From Jatrophihabitans endophyticus (lineage in GTDB: Bacteria; Actinomycetota; Actinomycetes; Mycobacteriales; Jatrophihabitantaceae): a DNA stretch of 64,000 bases. Below are positions 33,368 through 46,660 of the stretch, piece after piece; positions within the stretch are counted from its first letter, which is position 1; each line of letters begins with the position of its first letter. Below the pieces are notes generated by a model. The model had not been told where the DNA came from. It saw only the letters and a list, made by a program, of their open reading frames with translations, and did no database searches. Where the stretch lies: contig NZ_FQVU01000001.1 in NCBI RefSeq assembly GCF_900129455.1, forward strand, positions 1 to 64,000, given 5' to 3'. The translations under genes and the position numbers were made by a program.

Positions 33368-35292
33368 CGTGCCTCCCCGACGTACTCGCGCAGCAACGGG
33401 ACGAGGCGGGTGCGGCGGGGGAGCGCGCCGACCTGCCGCACGGCGCGGGCGACGGCCGGGCCGGCGGCGTGGACGACGGAGAGATGCTGCTGGGCACGGG
33501 TCAGCGCGGTGTAGACCAGCGGCCGCGACAGCAGCCGGCCCGCCTCGGGCGGCAGCACCACGACGACGGCGGGGAACTCCGAGCCCTGCGCCCGGTGCAC
33601 GGTGATGGCCCAGCCGTGGACGAGGTCGCCGAGCGCCTTGCCCTTGACCTCGGCCGGTCCGGAGGCGAACTCGACGGTCACCGCGCCGCTGGTGGGGTCG
33701 TCGCCGACGGCCGACACCGTGCCGACCTCGCCGTTGGCGTAGCCCGCGGGCTCGGCCTCGAGGTGGTTGGCGGTCGCGACGACGCGGTCGCCCGGGTCGA
33801 AGCGGCGCCGGCCCGTGCCCGGGTTCAGCGCGGCCTTGAGCGCGGCGTTGAGGGCCTGCGTCCCGGCCGGGCCGCGGTGCACCGGCGTGACGACCTGCAC
33901 CGACGCGGCCGGGATCGACAGCGCCCGCGGGATGGAGTCGGTGACGAGCTGCACCACCCGGTGCGCGGCCTCGGTCGAGCCACGGGTCGGGACGACGACG
34001 ACCTCGTGCGTGGGGTCGTCGACCGCGGCGAGCTCCCCGCCGCGCACCGCCGTGGCCAGCCGCGCGATGGTGCCGCCCTCATGCTGCCGGTAGAGCGTCG
34101 TCAGCTCGGTCACCGGGACGGTGCCCGAGTCGATGAGGTCGCCCAGCACCCGGCCCGGCCCGATCGAGGGCAGCTGGGCGGCGTCGCCGACCAGGACCAG
34201 GTGCGTGCCGTCCGCGCAGGCGGTGAGCAGCGCATCGGCCAGCTCGACGTCGAGCATCGAGGCCTCGTCGACCACGACGACGTCCTCGTCGAGCGGCCAG
34301 TCCTCGCCCCGGGTGAACCCGCCGTCGAAGCTCACCCCGTCACCGGCCTGCCGCGGCTGCGCGCCCAGCAGCCGGTGCAGCGTGGACGCGGGGGAGTCGC
34401 ACAGCTCCTCGAGGCGCTTCGCGGCCCGACCGGTCGGTGCCGCGAGGGCGACGGTCCGGCCCGCGGCCTCGGCCAGGGCGACGAGCGTGGCCACGGTGCG
34501 GCTCTTGCCGGTGCCCGGGCCGCCGGTGAGCACGGTGACGCCGCCGCCGAGCGCGGCCGTCACCGCCGACAGCTGGACGGCGTCGAGCCCACCTGCGTTC
34601 CGGGTCCGCTTGCCGCCGGCCGCGATCGGCTCGGCGGTCGCGAGCAGCCGGGCGATGCCCTGCGCGATGCCGTCCTCGGCCTCGGCGTAGCGGGCCAGGC
34701 CGAGCGTGCCGTCGTCGGCCTCGACGACGCTCGCGGCCTCGACCGCGGCGTCGACGGCGGCCGACGCGTCACCCGAGCCGAACGCGGCGAGCGAGCCCTC
34801 CACGTCTTCGCGGGCGTCCACCGTGTGCCCGTCGCGGGCCTGCCCGGCGAGCACCCAGCCCACCAGCGCGCGGGCCCGGCGCGCATCGTCGCGGGCGACA
34901 CCGGGGACGGCGACCCGCGCCACCCGGTCGGCGTCGTCCGGGGTCACGCCCGTCACCGCCAGCAGGCGCCACGGGTCGTCGCGCAGCAGCCGCGGCGCCG
35001 CCGGGCCGAGCAGGTCCACGGCGCGGCCCGCGAGCCGGGCGTCCACCCCGGCCGGGACGAGCAGGCCGGCGACCTCCAGCGCCGGCCCGGCCGCGATGAA
35101 GGACGAGAGCAACCGCCCCGCGCGCTGCGGGCCCACCTTCGGCAGCGCGGTCAGCGCGGCGGTGGTGACGTCGCCGGGCCCGGTGATGCCGGCGCCGGCG
35201 AGCTCGCCGGCCAGCCGCTTGCCCAGCCCCGGCCAGAGGCCGGCGTCGCAGAACGCGACGAAGACCGGGTCGGACGGGCTCGGCTGGGTCAG
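33364..35292 (-). CDS. RecD2-like SF1B DNA helicase, apparently CTG-initiated
   Basis: This helicase of about 642 residues has an N-terminal helix-hairpin-helix region (residues 10-60, then VTPDDADRVARVAVPGVARDD around 120) and an SF1B core. The core shows Walker A LTGGPGTGKSRTVA (about 250), VVVDEASMLD (motif II), GDAAQLPSIGPG (motif III), and a C-terminal HRAQGSEFPAVVVV with TALTRAQQHLSVV (motifs V-VI). It should unwind DNA 5' to 3', outside the RecBCD complex. No ATG, GTG or TTG exists in frame near the conserved N terminus. The CTG at 35292 overlaps the upstream stop as CTGA and has GGAGA seven bases before it, so I take it as the start. Confidence 0.88.
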   Translation of the reverse strand: MTQPSPSDPVFVAFCDAGLWPGLGKRLAGELAGAGITGPGDVTTAALTALPKVGPQRAGRLLSSFIAAGPALEVAGLLVPAGVDARLAGRAVDLLGPAAPRLLRDDPWRLLAVTGVTPDDADRVARVAVPGVARDDARRARALVGWVLAGQARDGHTVDAREDVEGSLAAFGSGDASAAVDAAVEAASVVEADDGTLGLARYAEAEDGIAQGIARLLATAEPIAAGGKRTRNAGGLDAVQLSAVTAALGGGVTVLTGGPGTGKSRTVATLVALAEAAGRTVALAAPTGRAAKRLEELCDSPASTLHRLLGAQPRQAGDGVSFDGGFTRGEDWPLDEDVVVVDEASMLDVELADALLTACADGTHLVLVGDAAQLPSIGPGRVLGDLIDSGTVPVTELTTLYRQHEGGTIARLATAVRGGELAAVDDPTHEVVVVPTRGSTEAAHRVVQLVTDSIPRALSIPAASVQVVTPVHRGPAGTQALNAALKAALNPGTGRRRFDPGDRVVATANHLEAEPAGYANGEVGTVSAVGDDPTSGAVTVEFASGPAEVKGKALGDLVHGWAITVHRAQGSEFPAVVVVLPPEAGRLLSRPLVYTALTRAQQHLSVVHAAGPAVARAVRQVGALPRRTRLVPLLREYVGEAR

Positions 35293-36257
35293 GACACCGT
35301 CTCCGGGTACTGGAGCCGCGGCGCGCTGACGTCGTCGAGCGCCGAGCGGATCGCCGGTGGCAGGTCCAGCGTCTCGGCGGCGAGCGCGGCGGTCAGCTGG
35401 CCCAGGGTGCGCGGGCCGATGATGGGGGCGGCCACGCCGGGACGGTCGCGCACCCAGGCCAGCGAGATCGCGAGCGGCGAGGTCGCGAGCCCCTCGGCGG
35501 CGGTCGCGACGGCCTCGACGACACCGACCGTGGCGGGGTCGTCCAGATCGGCGAGGTGGCGCGTGCCCGCCGCGGCCCGCGAGTCGGCCGGGATGCCGGT
35601 GCGGTACTTGCCGGTGAGCGCGCCCCCGCCGAGCGGGGAGTACGGCAGGACGCCGACGCCGAGACCCAGGCAGGCCGGGACGACGTCGCGCTCGACGCCG
35701 CGGGCGAGCAGCGAGTAGCGCACCTGGTTGGACACGATCGGCGCGAAGGCGGGTTTGGCCGCCTGCAGTGTGGCCGCCTGCGCGGTGCGCCAGCCCGAGA
35801 AGTTGGAGACGCCGACGTAGCGCACCTTGCCCGACTCGACCGCGGTGTCGAGCGCCGAGAGCGTCTCCTCGACGGCGACGTGCGGATCCGGCACGTGGAC
35901 CTGCCAGAGGTCGAGATGGTCCACGCCGAGCCGGCGCAGCGACCGGTCGAGGTCGCCGAGCAGCCGGCCGCGGGAGTTGTCCACGACCCCCTGGCCGTCC
36001 TCGAAGCGCAGCCCGGCCTTGCCTGCGAGCACGAGCTCCTCGCGGGGGACGACATCGGCCAGCAGGCCGGCCAGGATCTCCTCCGCCGCGCCGTCGGCGT
36101 ACGACACCGCGGTGTCGACCAGCGTGCCGCCGGCGTCGAGGAAGGCGACCAGGATCGCCGCGGCCTCGTCGGCGTCGGTCTCGCGGCCCCACCGCCAGGT
36201 GCCCACGCCGAGGTGGGACACCCGAAGCCCGCTCGTGCCCACCGTGCGTTGCTTCAC
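35289..36257 (-). CDS. Aldo/keto reductase
   Basis: This 322-residue NADPH-dependent reductase has the catalytic tetrad in LVDTAVSYADGAAEE (Asp, Tyr), VLAGKAGL (Lys) and LWQVHVPDPHVAVEE (His), and the cofactor loop in PGVAAPIIGPRTLGQL. The GTG at 36257 begins VKQRTVGTSGLRVSHLG, the family's usual N terminus; a longer ATG frame to 36293 adds unrelated residues. It heads the leftward operon with the RecD-like helicase and the acetoacetate-decarboxylase-fold protein, and is divergent from the LLM oxidoreductase. The substrate is unknown and differs from the paralogue at 20818. Confidence 0.93.
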   Translation of the reverse strand: MKQRTVGTSGLRVSHLGVGTWRWGRETDADEAAAILVAFLDAGGTLVDTAVSYADGAAEEILAGLLADVVPREELVLAGKAGLRFEDGQGVVDNSRGRLLGDLDRSLRRLGVDHLDLWQVHVPDPHVAVEETLSALDTAVESGKVRYVGVSNFSGWRTAQAATLQAAKPAFAPIVSNQVRYSLLARGVERDVVPACLGLGVGVLPYSPLGGGALTGKYRTGIPADSRAAAGTRHLADLDDPATVGVVEAVATAAEGLATSPLAISLAWVRDRPGVAAPIIGPRTLGQLTAALAAETLDLPPAIRSALDDVSAPRLQYPETVS

Positions 36258-36319
36258 GGACGCTGAACCTACCGGCTGGGCGCGCAGGAGCACCCCCCGG
36301 TGCTCGCTATGGTTGCGCG

Positions 36320-37375
36320 GTGCGCCTCGGACTCAACGTCGGTTACTGGGGTCTCGGCGGCGACAGCAGCCAGGATCTCGCCCTCGTCCAGGAGGCCGAG
36401 CGCCTCGGCTACTCGGTGGTGTGGGTCGCCGAGGCCTACGGCTCGGACGCCGTCACCGTCCTCACCTGGATCGCCGCGCAGACCTCGACCATCGACGTCG
36501 GCAGCGCGATCCTGCAGATCCCGGCCCGCACGCCGACGATGACCGCGATGACCGCCGCCACCCTCGACAGCCTCTCCGGCGGCCGGTTCCGGCTCGGGCT
36601 CGGCGTGTCCGGACCGCAGGTGTCCGAGGGGTGGCACGGCGTCCGCTTCGCCAAGCCGCTCGCCCGCACCCGCGAGTACGTCGACATCGTGCGATTGGCG
36701 CTCGCCCGCGAACGGGTCGAGTACCACGGCGCCACGTACGAGCTCCCGCTGCCCGACGGTCCCGGCAAGGCGCTGCACCTGATGCTGCACCCGACGCGCG
36801 AGGACCTCCCGCTCTACCTCGCCGCCATCGGGCCCCGCAATCTCGAGCTCGCCGGCGAGATCGCCGACGGCTGGCTGCCGGTGTTCTTCGCCCCGGCGCA
36901 CGCCGACCAGCTCCTCGACCGTGTCGCCGCCGGCCGGGCCAAGGCCGGGCGGGACCTCGATGGCTTCGACGTCGCCGCCACCGTGCCGCTCGTCGTCGGC
37001 GACGACGCGACCGCGTGCGCCGACCCCGTGCGCGGGTACGCCGCCCTGTACGTGGGGGGCATGGGCAGCCGCGAGCAGAACTTCTACAACGCGCTGGCCG
37101 GCCGCATGGGATTCGAGGACGCCGCGGCGACGGTGCAGGAGCTCTACCTCGCCCGCGAGTACGACGCGGCGGCCGCCGCCGTCCCCGTGGAGTTCATCGA
37201 CGGGACGTCGCTGCTCGGCCCGGTCGAGCGCATCGCCGACCGGATGGTCGAATTCGCCGAGGCGGGCGTCACGACGCTCTCGGTCGCCCCCTACGGCGCG
37301 ACCCACGAGGAACGGGTCGCCGCGCTGCGTGGTGCGGCCGAAGCCCTCGACCGCTCGGGCACGGCCGGCGCATGA
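36320..37375 (+). CDS. F420-type luciferase-like (LLM) oxidoreductase
   Basis: This 351-residue LLM-class protein of the F420-dependent group starts MRLGLNVGYWGLG. It shows the flavin/F420-binding order of the family: VWVAEAYGSDAVTVLTWIA, QIPARTPTMTAMTAATLD, GRFRLGLGVSGPQVSEGWHGV (about 90-110) and PLYLAAIGPRNLELAGEIADGW in sections. It probably transfers hydride from reduced F420 to an unidentified substrate. The GTG at 36320 is the first residue of the conserved block; longer frames read antisense to the AKR gene. The stop overlaps the uppP ATG (ATGA), so it is coupled to cell-wall lipid recycling, an arrangement common in actinobacteria. Confidence 0.92.
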   Translation: MRLGLNVGYWGLGGDSSQDLALVQEAERLGYSVVWVAEAYGSDAVTVLTWIAAQTSTIDVGSAILQIPARTPTMTAMTAATLDSLSGGRFRLGLGVSGPQVSEGWHGVRFAKPLARTREYVDIVRLALARERVEYHGATYELPLPDGPGKALHLMLHPTREDLPLYLAAIGPRNLELAGEIADGWLPVFFAPAHADQLLDRVAAGRAKAGRDLDGFDVAATVPLVVGDDATACADPVRGYAALYVGGMGSREQNFYNALAGRMGFEDAAATVQELYLAREYDAAAAAVPVEFIDGTSLLGPVERIADRMVEFAEAGVTTLSVAPYGATHEERVAALRGAAEALDRSGTAGA

Positions 37376-38190
37376 ACCCGTTCCAGGGTGTCGTCCTCGG
37401 CATCGTCCAGGGACTGACGGAGTTCCTGCCGATCTCGTCCACCGCTCACCTGCGCATCGTCCCCGCGCTGTTCGGCTGGGAGGACCCGGGCACCGCCTTC
37501 ACCGCCGTCATCCAGCTGGGCACGATGCTCGCCATCGTCGTGTACTTCTGGCGCGAGCTGCTGCACATCACCGTCGCCTGGTTCCGCGGCTTCTGGGACC
37601 GCTCGGTGCGGGGGTCGCTCGAGTACAAGATGGGCTGGTACCTGATCCTGGCCACCGTGCCCATCGGCGTCCTCGGGCTGATCTTCGACCACCAGATATC
37701 GACCGGCGCCCGCAACCTGTGGGTCATCTCGGTCACGCTCATCGCCCTCGCCCTCGTGCTGCTGGGGGCGGAGAAGGTGAGCACCCGGCGGCGGGGCGAG
37801 GAGCAGATCACCACGACGGACGCGATCGTGGTCGGCTCGGCCCAGGCGCTGTCGCTGATCCCCGGGGCGTCACGCTCGGGGACGACCATCACCGCCGGGC
37901 TGTTCCGCGGCCTCACCCGCGAGGCCGCCGCCCGCTTCTCCTTCCTGCTGTCGGTGCCGGCGGTGGTGCTCTCCGGGCTCTACGAGCTCAAGGACGTCGG
38001 CAACGACGGCCCCGGGCTCGGCGTCACCGGTCTCGCCGTCGTCTTCGCGTTCGTGGTCGGGCTGGCGTCGATCGCCTGGCTGATGAAGTGGCTCGCCCGG
38101 CACAGCACGTTCGTGTTCATCTACTACCGCATCGCGCTCGGGGTGCTGCTCATCGTGCTGCTCTCGACCGGCGTCCTGGACCCGACGTGA
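37372..38190 (+). CDS. uppP: Undecaprenyl-diphosphatase UppP (BacA)
   Basis: This 272-residue membrane phosphatase releases phosphate from undecaprenyl diphosphate so that the lipid carrier of peptidoglycan synthesis can be reused. The two signature loops are LTEFLPISSTAHL (about 15-27, with active-site Glu and Ser) and SLIPGASRSGTTIT (about 161-174, with the catalytic Arg and Ser), among about eight membrane spans. The ATG overlaps the LLM oxidoreductase stop. It begins the conserved actinobacterial block that continues through the histidine phosphatase, DUF3090, SCO1664-family protein and mshC. Confidence 0.97.
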   Translation: MNPFQGVVLGIVQGLTEFLPISSTAHLRIVPALFGWEDPGTAFTAVIQLGTMLAIVVYFWRELLHITVAWFRGFWDRSVRGSLEYKMGWYLILATVPIGVLGLIFDHQISTGARNLWVISVTLIALALVLLGAEKVSTRRRGEEQITTTDAIVVGSAQALSLIPGASRSGTTITAGLFRGLTREAAARFSFLLSVPAVVLSGLYELKDVGNDGPGLGVTGLAVVFAFVVGLASIAWLMKWLARHSTFVFIYYRIALGVLLIVLLSTGVLDPT

Positions 38191-38222
38191 CGGTCCCGAC
38201 GCCGATCCGGGGGGGCCGCTAG

Positions 38223-38948
38223 ATGCCCACCGTCCTGCTCGTCCGGCACGGACTCACCAAGATGACCGGACCGGTGCTCGCCGGCCGCACGCCCGGCGTG
38301 CACCTGGACGAGCGCGGGCAGCGGCAGGCGGCCACCCTCGCCGAGCGCGCGGCGTCGCTGCCGCTCGCCGCCGTCGTCACGAGCCCCCTCGAACGGTGCG
38401 TCGAGACCGCCGGCGCGATCCGCGACGCGCAGCAGGGGCAGCGTGCTCGCCGGACGCCGCTCGGCTGGCACGTCGACGACCGGTTCATCGAGTGCGGCTA
38501 CGGCGACTGGACCGGCAAGCCGATCCGCGAGCTCGCCAAGGACCCGCTCTGGAAGACCGTCCAGGCGCAGCCGTCGGCCGTCCGGTTCCCGAACGGCGAG
38601 GCGCTGGCGGACATGTCGGCGCGCGCCGTTGCGGGCGTACGCGACTGGGACGGACGCATCGCCGAGGAGTACGGCCCCGACGCCGTCTGGGTCGCCTGCA
38701 GCCACGGCGACGTGATCAAGGCGATCGTCGCGGACGCGCTCGGGCTGCATCTCGACCAGTACCAGCGGATCGTGCCCGACCCGTGCTCGGTGTCGATCGT
38801 GCGCTACACCGCGACGCGGCCGTACGTCGTCCGCGTCAACGACACCGGCGGGGACCTCGCCGGTTTCGCACCGCCCAAGCGGCGACGTCGCACCAAGGCC
38901 GCCGACGACGCCACGGTGGGCGGCGGCGCCGGCGGCGGGTCGGTGTGA
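38223..38948 (+). CDS. Histidine phosphatase, MSMEG_4193-like family
   Basis: This 241-residue phosphoglycerate-mutase-fold phosphatase has the catalytic RHG triad in LLVRHGLTKMTG (residues 6-15), TSPLERCVETA, an acid Glu in FIECGYGDWTGKPI and the second His in ACSHGDVIKAI. The family is restricted mainly to actinobacteria and always accompanies DUF3090 and mshC; the substrate is not known. The C-terminal 30 residues are basic and Gly-rich. The start ATG at 38223 is 32 bp from the uppP stop. Confidence 0.92.
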   Translation: MPTVLLVRHGLTKMTGPVLAGRTPGVHLDERGQRQAATLAERAASLPLAAVVTSPLERCVETAGAIRDAQQGQRARRTPLGWHVDDRFIECGYGDWTGKPIRELAKDPLWKTVQAQPSAVRFPNGEALADMSARAVAGVRDWDGRIAEEYGPDAVWVACSHGDVIKAIVADALGLHLDQYQRIVPDPCSVSIVRYTATRPYVVRVNDTGGDLAGFAPPKRRRRTKAADDATVGGGAGGGSV

Positions 38949-39025
38949 ACGCGGTGACACCGAGTCGCCGGACCGGGGACCCACGAGCGGCGCGGCGGCC
39001 CGGCAGACCATAGGCTGAAGGCATC

Positions 39026-39586
39026 ATGCGCCAGCTCCACGTCTTCGACCGTCCCAGCCGCTTCGTGGCGGGCACCGTCGGCCAGCCCGGCGACCGCGCC
39101 TTCTACCTGCAAGCCGTCGACGGCGCCCGGGTCGTCTCGGTCGCGCTGGAGAAGCAGCAGGTCGAGGTCCTCGCCGACCGGCTCGAGCAGCTGCTCGACG
39201 ACATCGTCGAGCGCACCGGGACGGCGCTACCGGCCGACGAGACCGACACCGAGGCGCTCGACCAGCCGATCGACGAGGAGTTCCGCGTCGCGGCGATGGG
39301 GCTGGCCTGGGACGGCGACACCGGCCTGGTGGTCATCGAGGCCCAGGCGCCGGTCGACGAGCCCGAGGTCGCCGAGGAGACCCTGCTCGAGGACGTCGAG
39401 GACGGCCCCGACGCGCTGCGCGTGCTGATCGAGCCGACCACCGCGCGCGCCTTCGTGGAGCGGGCCCGCCGGCTCGTCTCCGCGGGCCGCCCGCCGTGCC
39501 CGCTGTGCGGTCAGCCCCTCACCCCGTCGGGTCACGTCTGCGCCCGGCTGAACGGTTACCGGCGTGGCGTCTCACTGAACCCGTGA
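39026..39586 (+). CDS. DUF3090 family protein
   Basis: This 186-residue protein of unknown function is conserved across actinobacteria. It starts MRQLHVFDRPSRFVAGTVG and ends with a probable zinc knuckle, CPLCGQPLTPSGHVCAR (about 156-172; CxxC, then His and Cys). The middle is rich in Asp and Glu (VEDGPDALRVLIEPTTAR). It always stands between the histidine phosphatase and the SCO1664-type gene before mshC, suggesting a shared but undetermined role in mycothiol or redox physiology. Confidence 0.93.
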   Translation: MRQLHVFDRPSRFVAGTVGQPGDRAFYLQAVDGARVVSVALEKQQVEVLADRLEQLLDDIVERTGTALPADETDTEALDQPIDEEFRVAAMGLAWDGDTGLVVIEAQAPVDEPEVAEETLLEDVEDGPDALRVLIEPTTARAFVERARRLVSAGRPPCPLCGQPLTPSGHVCARLNGYRRGVSLNP

Positions 39587-39605
39587 CTGCGCACGAGGCC
39601 GGCCG

Positions 39606-40370
39606 GTGACCGACGGACTCACCCCCGCGCTGCCGCTCGGGACCGACGGGGACGGCGTCACCGTCGCCGACGCGGTGCAGCTGCTCTCGACCGGTGAGCT
39701 CGCCATCGAGGGGCGCGTCATGGACGCGTCCAACGCCACCTTCTACTGCGGTGTCGTGGCCGGCGAGCGGCGCGCGGCCTGCGTCTACAAGCCCGTCGCC
39801 GGAGAGCGGCCGCTGTGGGACTTCCCCGACGGCACGCTCGCCGAGCGCGAGGTGGCCGCCTACGAGGTGTCGGCGGCGACCGGCTGGGGGATCGTCCCCC
39901 CGACGGTCTACCGGGAGGGCCCGGCCGGGCCCGGCATGGTGCAGCTGTGGATCGACGTCGACGAGACCGTGGACGTCGGCCGGCTCATGCGCCGGCGCGA
40001 CCTCGAGCGGCTGCGCCACATCGCGGTCTTCGACGCCGTGGTCAACAACTCCGACCGCAAGGGTGGCCACCTGCTGCCGACGCCCGCGGGCGACGTGTTC
40101 GGCATCGACCACGGCGTGACCTTCTCCGTCGAGGACAAGCTGCGCACCGTCCTCTGGCAGTGGGCCGGCGCGAAGCTGCCACCCGAGGCGCGCACGGTGC
40201 TCGCCCGGCTGGCGACCGAGCTCGACGGCGAGCTGGGGGAGCGCCTGGGCGAGCTGCTCACCCGGCGCGAGGTGCGGCAGACGCGTGCGCGGGTGCACCG
40301 GCTGCTGTCCGCCGGCCGCCACCCCGAGCCGCACGGCGACTGGCCGGCGGTGCCCTGGCCGCCCATCTGA
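39606..40370 (+). CDS. SCO1664 family kinase-like protein
   Basis: This 254-residue protein has a PI3/PI4-kinase-like fold. [31 protein letters not shown], in two sections, gives the ATP-site Lys and Glu region. [21 protein letters not shown] (about 136-156) contains the catalytic Asp region, and [10 protein letters not shown] a metal-binding Asp. The target of phosphorylation is unknown. The GTG at 39606 is 20 bp after the DUF3090 stop. It is the direct upstream neighbour of mshC, as in Streptomyces and mycobacteria. Confidence 0.9.
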   Translation: MTDGLTPALPLGTDGDGVTVADAVQLLSTGELAIEGRVMDASNATFYCGVVAGERRAACVYKPVAGERPLWDFPDGTLAEREVAAYEVSAATGWGIVPPTVYREGPAGPGMVQLWIDVDETVDVGRLMRRRDLERLRHIAVFDAVVNNSDRKGGHLLPTPAGDVFGIDHGVTFSVEDKLRTVLWQWAGAKLPPEARTVLARLATELDGELGERLGELLTRREVRQTRARVHRLLSAGRHPEPHGDWPAVPWPPI

Positions 40371-40393
40371 GGCCACCGGCTAGCGTGACGAGC

Positions 40394-41653
40394 ATGGACG
40401 CCTGGTCGAGCCCCGCCGTGCCCGAGCTTGCGGGCACCGGGCCGGCGCTGCGGCTGTTCGACACCGCGACCGGCGAGGTGCGCGAGACCACGCCCGGCCC
40501 GACGGCGCGCATGTACGTCTGCGGCATCACGCCCTACGACGCCACGCACCTCGGCCACGCGGCCACCTATCTGGCGTTCGACCTCGTCCAGCGCGTCTGG
40601 CGCGACGCGGGCCACCGCGTGCACTACGTCCAGAACGTGACCGACGTCGACGACCCGCTGCTCGAGCGCGCCGAGCAGACCGGCGAGAGCTGGGAGGCCC
40701 TGGCCGCCCGCGAGACGCGGCTGTTCTGCGAGGACATGACCGCGCTGCGGGTGCTCGCACCGGACGACTTCGTGGGCGCGGTCGAGGCCGTCCCGGAGAT
40801 CACGGTGGCGATCGAGGGACTGCTCGAGCGCGGCGCGGCCTACCGGCTCGACGACGACGTGTACTTCCCGGTCTCGGCCGCCGCCGGTTTCGGCCGGGAG
40901 TCCGGCTACGACCGCGACACGATGCTGGCGCTCTTCGGCGAGCGCGGCGGCGACCCCGACCGGGCCGGCAAGAAGGATGCGCTCGACTCGCTGCTGTGGC
41001 GGGGCCGCCGTCCCGACGAGCCGTCGTGGGACAGCCCGCTCGGCCCCGGCCGACCCGGCTGGCACATCGAGTGCAGCGTCATCGCGCTGAACCGGCTCGG
41101 GATGGCCTTCGACGTGCAGGGCGGCGGCTCGGATCTGATCTTCCCGCACCACGAGCACTCGGCCGCGCACGCCGAGGCCCTGACCGGCGAGGAGCCGTTC
41201 GCCCGGTTCTACGTGCACGCGGGGATGATCGGGCTGGACGGCGAGAAGATGAGCAAGTCCCGCGGCAACCTGGTGCTGGTCTCCAAGCTGCGCGCGGCGC
41301 ACATCGACCCGATGGCGGTGCGGCTGGCGCTGCTCGACGGGCACTACCGGGCCGACCGGGAGTGGACGGGGGGCCGGCTGCCCGCGGCCGAGGCCCGGCT
41401 GAGCCGGTGGCGGGTCGCGGTGGGGCAGGATGCCGGGCCGGCGGCGGACGCAGTGCTCGCGCAGGTCCGCGCCGCCCTCGCCGACGACCTGGACACCGTC
41501 CGCGCCCTCGCCGCGGTCGACCGCTGGGTCGAGTCCGCGGGCGGCGAGCCCGACGGCCCGACCGGAGCGGCCACCGACGCGGTCGGCACCGATCCGGACG
41601 CGCCGCGCCTGGTCCGCGACCTCGTCGACGCCCTGCTGGGCGTCGCGCTCTGA
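40394..41653 (+). CDS. mshC: L-cysteine:glucosaminyl-inositol ligase MshC
   Basis: This 419-residue class-I synthetase-like enzyme uses ATP to join cysteine to GlcN-inositol in mycothiol synthesis. It has the HIGH-equivalent motif in [12 protein letters not shown] (about 49-60), the zinc/cysteine site with C in MYVCGITP and the KMSKS motif in [10 protein letters not shown] (about 285-294). It is distinguished from cysteinyl-tRNA synthetase by its shorter length and lack of the anticodon domain. The ATG at 40394 is 23 bp from the previous gene. Mycothiol is the main low-molecular-weight thiol of actinobacteria. Confidence 0.96.
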   Translation: MDAWSSPAVPELAGTGPALRLFDTATGEVRETTPGPTARMYVCGITPYDATHLGHAATYLAFDLVQRVWRDAGHRVHYVQNVTDVDDPLLERAEQTGESWEALAARETRLFCEDMTALRVLAPDDFVGAVEAVPEITVAIEGLLERGAAYRLDDDVYFPVSAAAGFGRESGYDRDTMLALFGERGGDPDRAGKKDALDSLLWRGRRPDEPSWDSPLGPGRPGWHIECSVIALNRLGMAFDVQGGGSDLIFPHHEHSAAHAEALTGEEPFARFYVHAGMIGLDGEKMSKSRGNLVLVSKLRAAHIDPMAVRLALLDGHYRADREWTGGRLPAAEARLSRWRVAVGQDAGPAADAVLAQVRAALADDLDTVRALAAVDRWVESAGGEPDGPTGAATDAVGTDPDAPRLVRDLVDALLGVAL

Positions 41654-41674
41654 CGCTCCCCGGCGGGCCGTGCG

Positions 41675-42583
41675 TCAGTCGCGGCCGAGCGAGGGGCCGC
41701 CCGAGCCGCCGCCGGCATGCCCGCCGCCGCGGTCGCGTCGGCGCAGGTAGCGCTCGAACTCGCGGGCGATCGCGTCGCCGGACGCCTCGGTCATCTCGGT
41801 GCGGTCGATCTCGTCGTCGCGTTCCTCGAGGTTGCGGATGTACTCGACGACCTCCTCGTCCTCGGCGGCCATCTCGTCGACCAGCTTCTGCCAGTCGGCG
41901 GACTGCTCGGGCAGCTGCGCGAGCGGGACGGGGACGTCGAGAACCTCCTCGACGCCCTGCAGCAGCGCCAGCGTCGCCTTCGGGTTCGGCGGCTGGGACA
42001 CGTAGTGCGGCACGCCCGCCCAGAACGAGATCGCCGGGATACCGGCGCCGACGCAGGCGTCCTGCAGCACGCCGACGATGCCGGTCGGCCCCTCGTAGCG
42101 GGAGCGCTCCATGCCGTAGCGGGCGGCGGACTCGGGGTCGTACGCGCTGCCGGTCACCGAGGTGGGCCGGGTGTGCGGCGTGTCCGACAGCAGTGCGCCG
42201 AGCGTGACGACCATCTGCACGTCGAGCTCGTTGATCGCACCCAGCAGCTCGGCGCAGAACGCCCGCCACCGCATGTTCGGCTCGATGCCGTGCATGAGCA
42301 CGAGGTCGAACTCCGCGCCGGGCGGCCGGCAGTGCGACAGCCGGGTGGTGGGCCAGTCGATCCGGCGTGACAGACCGTCGACCAACGAGACGGTGGGGCG
42401 GTTGACCTGGAAGTCGTAGTAGTCGTCGGGGTCGAGCTCGGCGAGCGGCTGGGCGTCCCACACCAGCTCGAGGTGCTCGACGGCACCGCTCGCGGCGTCG
42501 CCCGCGTCGTTCCACCCCTCGAAGGCCGCCACCAGGACGGGAGAGACGAGCTCGGGCCAGCCGGTCCGGTCGAACGAGCTCAC
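41675..42583 (-). CDS. PAC2 family protein
   Basis: This 302-residue protein has the PAC2 (proteasome-assembly-chaperone-like) fold. It begins [17 protein letters not shown] (about 14-30), with a core of [29 protein letters not shown] and [12 protein letters not shown], and an acidic C-terminal helix ([16 protein letters not shown]). Archaeal and eukaryotic relatives help assemble proteasomes; the actinobacterial group has no proven function. The GTG at 42583 is the first residue of the conserved part. It is convergent with mshC and divergent from metH; the 261-bp gap 42584-42844 shows no recognisable riboswitch. Confidence 0.9.
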   Translation of the reverse strand: MSSFDRTGWPELVSPVLVAAFEGWNDAGDAASGAVEHLELVWDAQPLAELDPDDYYDFQVNRPTVSLVDGLSRRIDWPTTRLSHCRPPGAEFDLVLMHGIEPNMRWRAFCAELLGAINELDVQMVVTLGALLSDTPHTRPTSVTGSAYDPESAARYGMERSRYEGPTGIVGVLQDACVGAGIPAISFWAGVPHYVSQPPNPKATLALLQGVEEVLDVPVPLAQLPEQSADWQKLVDEMAAEDEEVVEYIRNLEERDDEIDRTEMTEASGDAIAREFERYLRRRDRGGGHAGGGSGGPSLGRD

Positions 42584-42844
42584 CGGGCGACCCGGCCGGT
42601 GGCGGCGAGGATCGGGGTGCGCGTGCGAGCCGTCATTCCTCCAGCCTACGACCGGACCGGCAGCGGCCCGGGACGCGACGCCACCGGCCGGTCCGCGACG
42701 GTGGCGGCGCTCACACCCGGCGTCCACGCAGCGCCGCGCGGCCCGGCTGTCCGGGCCGATTCGTCCCCGGGTGAGACACTGGGAAGGCTGGCCGGTCCCG
42801 GACCGACGCAGCGCCGATCCGCGCCCACCGAGGGGAAGAGCACC

Positions 42845-46639
<3,795 letters not shown>

Positions 46640-46660
46640 CCCGGCGACGGCCGGCCCGGC

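Noticed and set aside
35768-36319. Extended N terminus of the LLM oxidoreductase
   Set aside because: The extra 184 codons are antisense to the AKR gene and consist of Arg/Pro/Ala-rich sequence. The family start is the GTG at 36320.
42584-42844. Possible cobalamin or SAM riboswitch before metH
   Set aside because: A CACTGGGAAGGC stretch near 42777 looked suggestive, but the conserved B12 box and the required pairing could not be found, nor the SAM-IV core.
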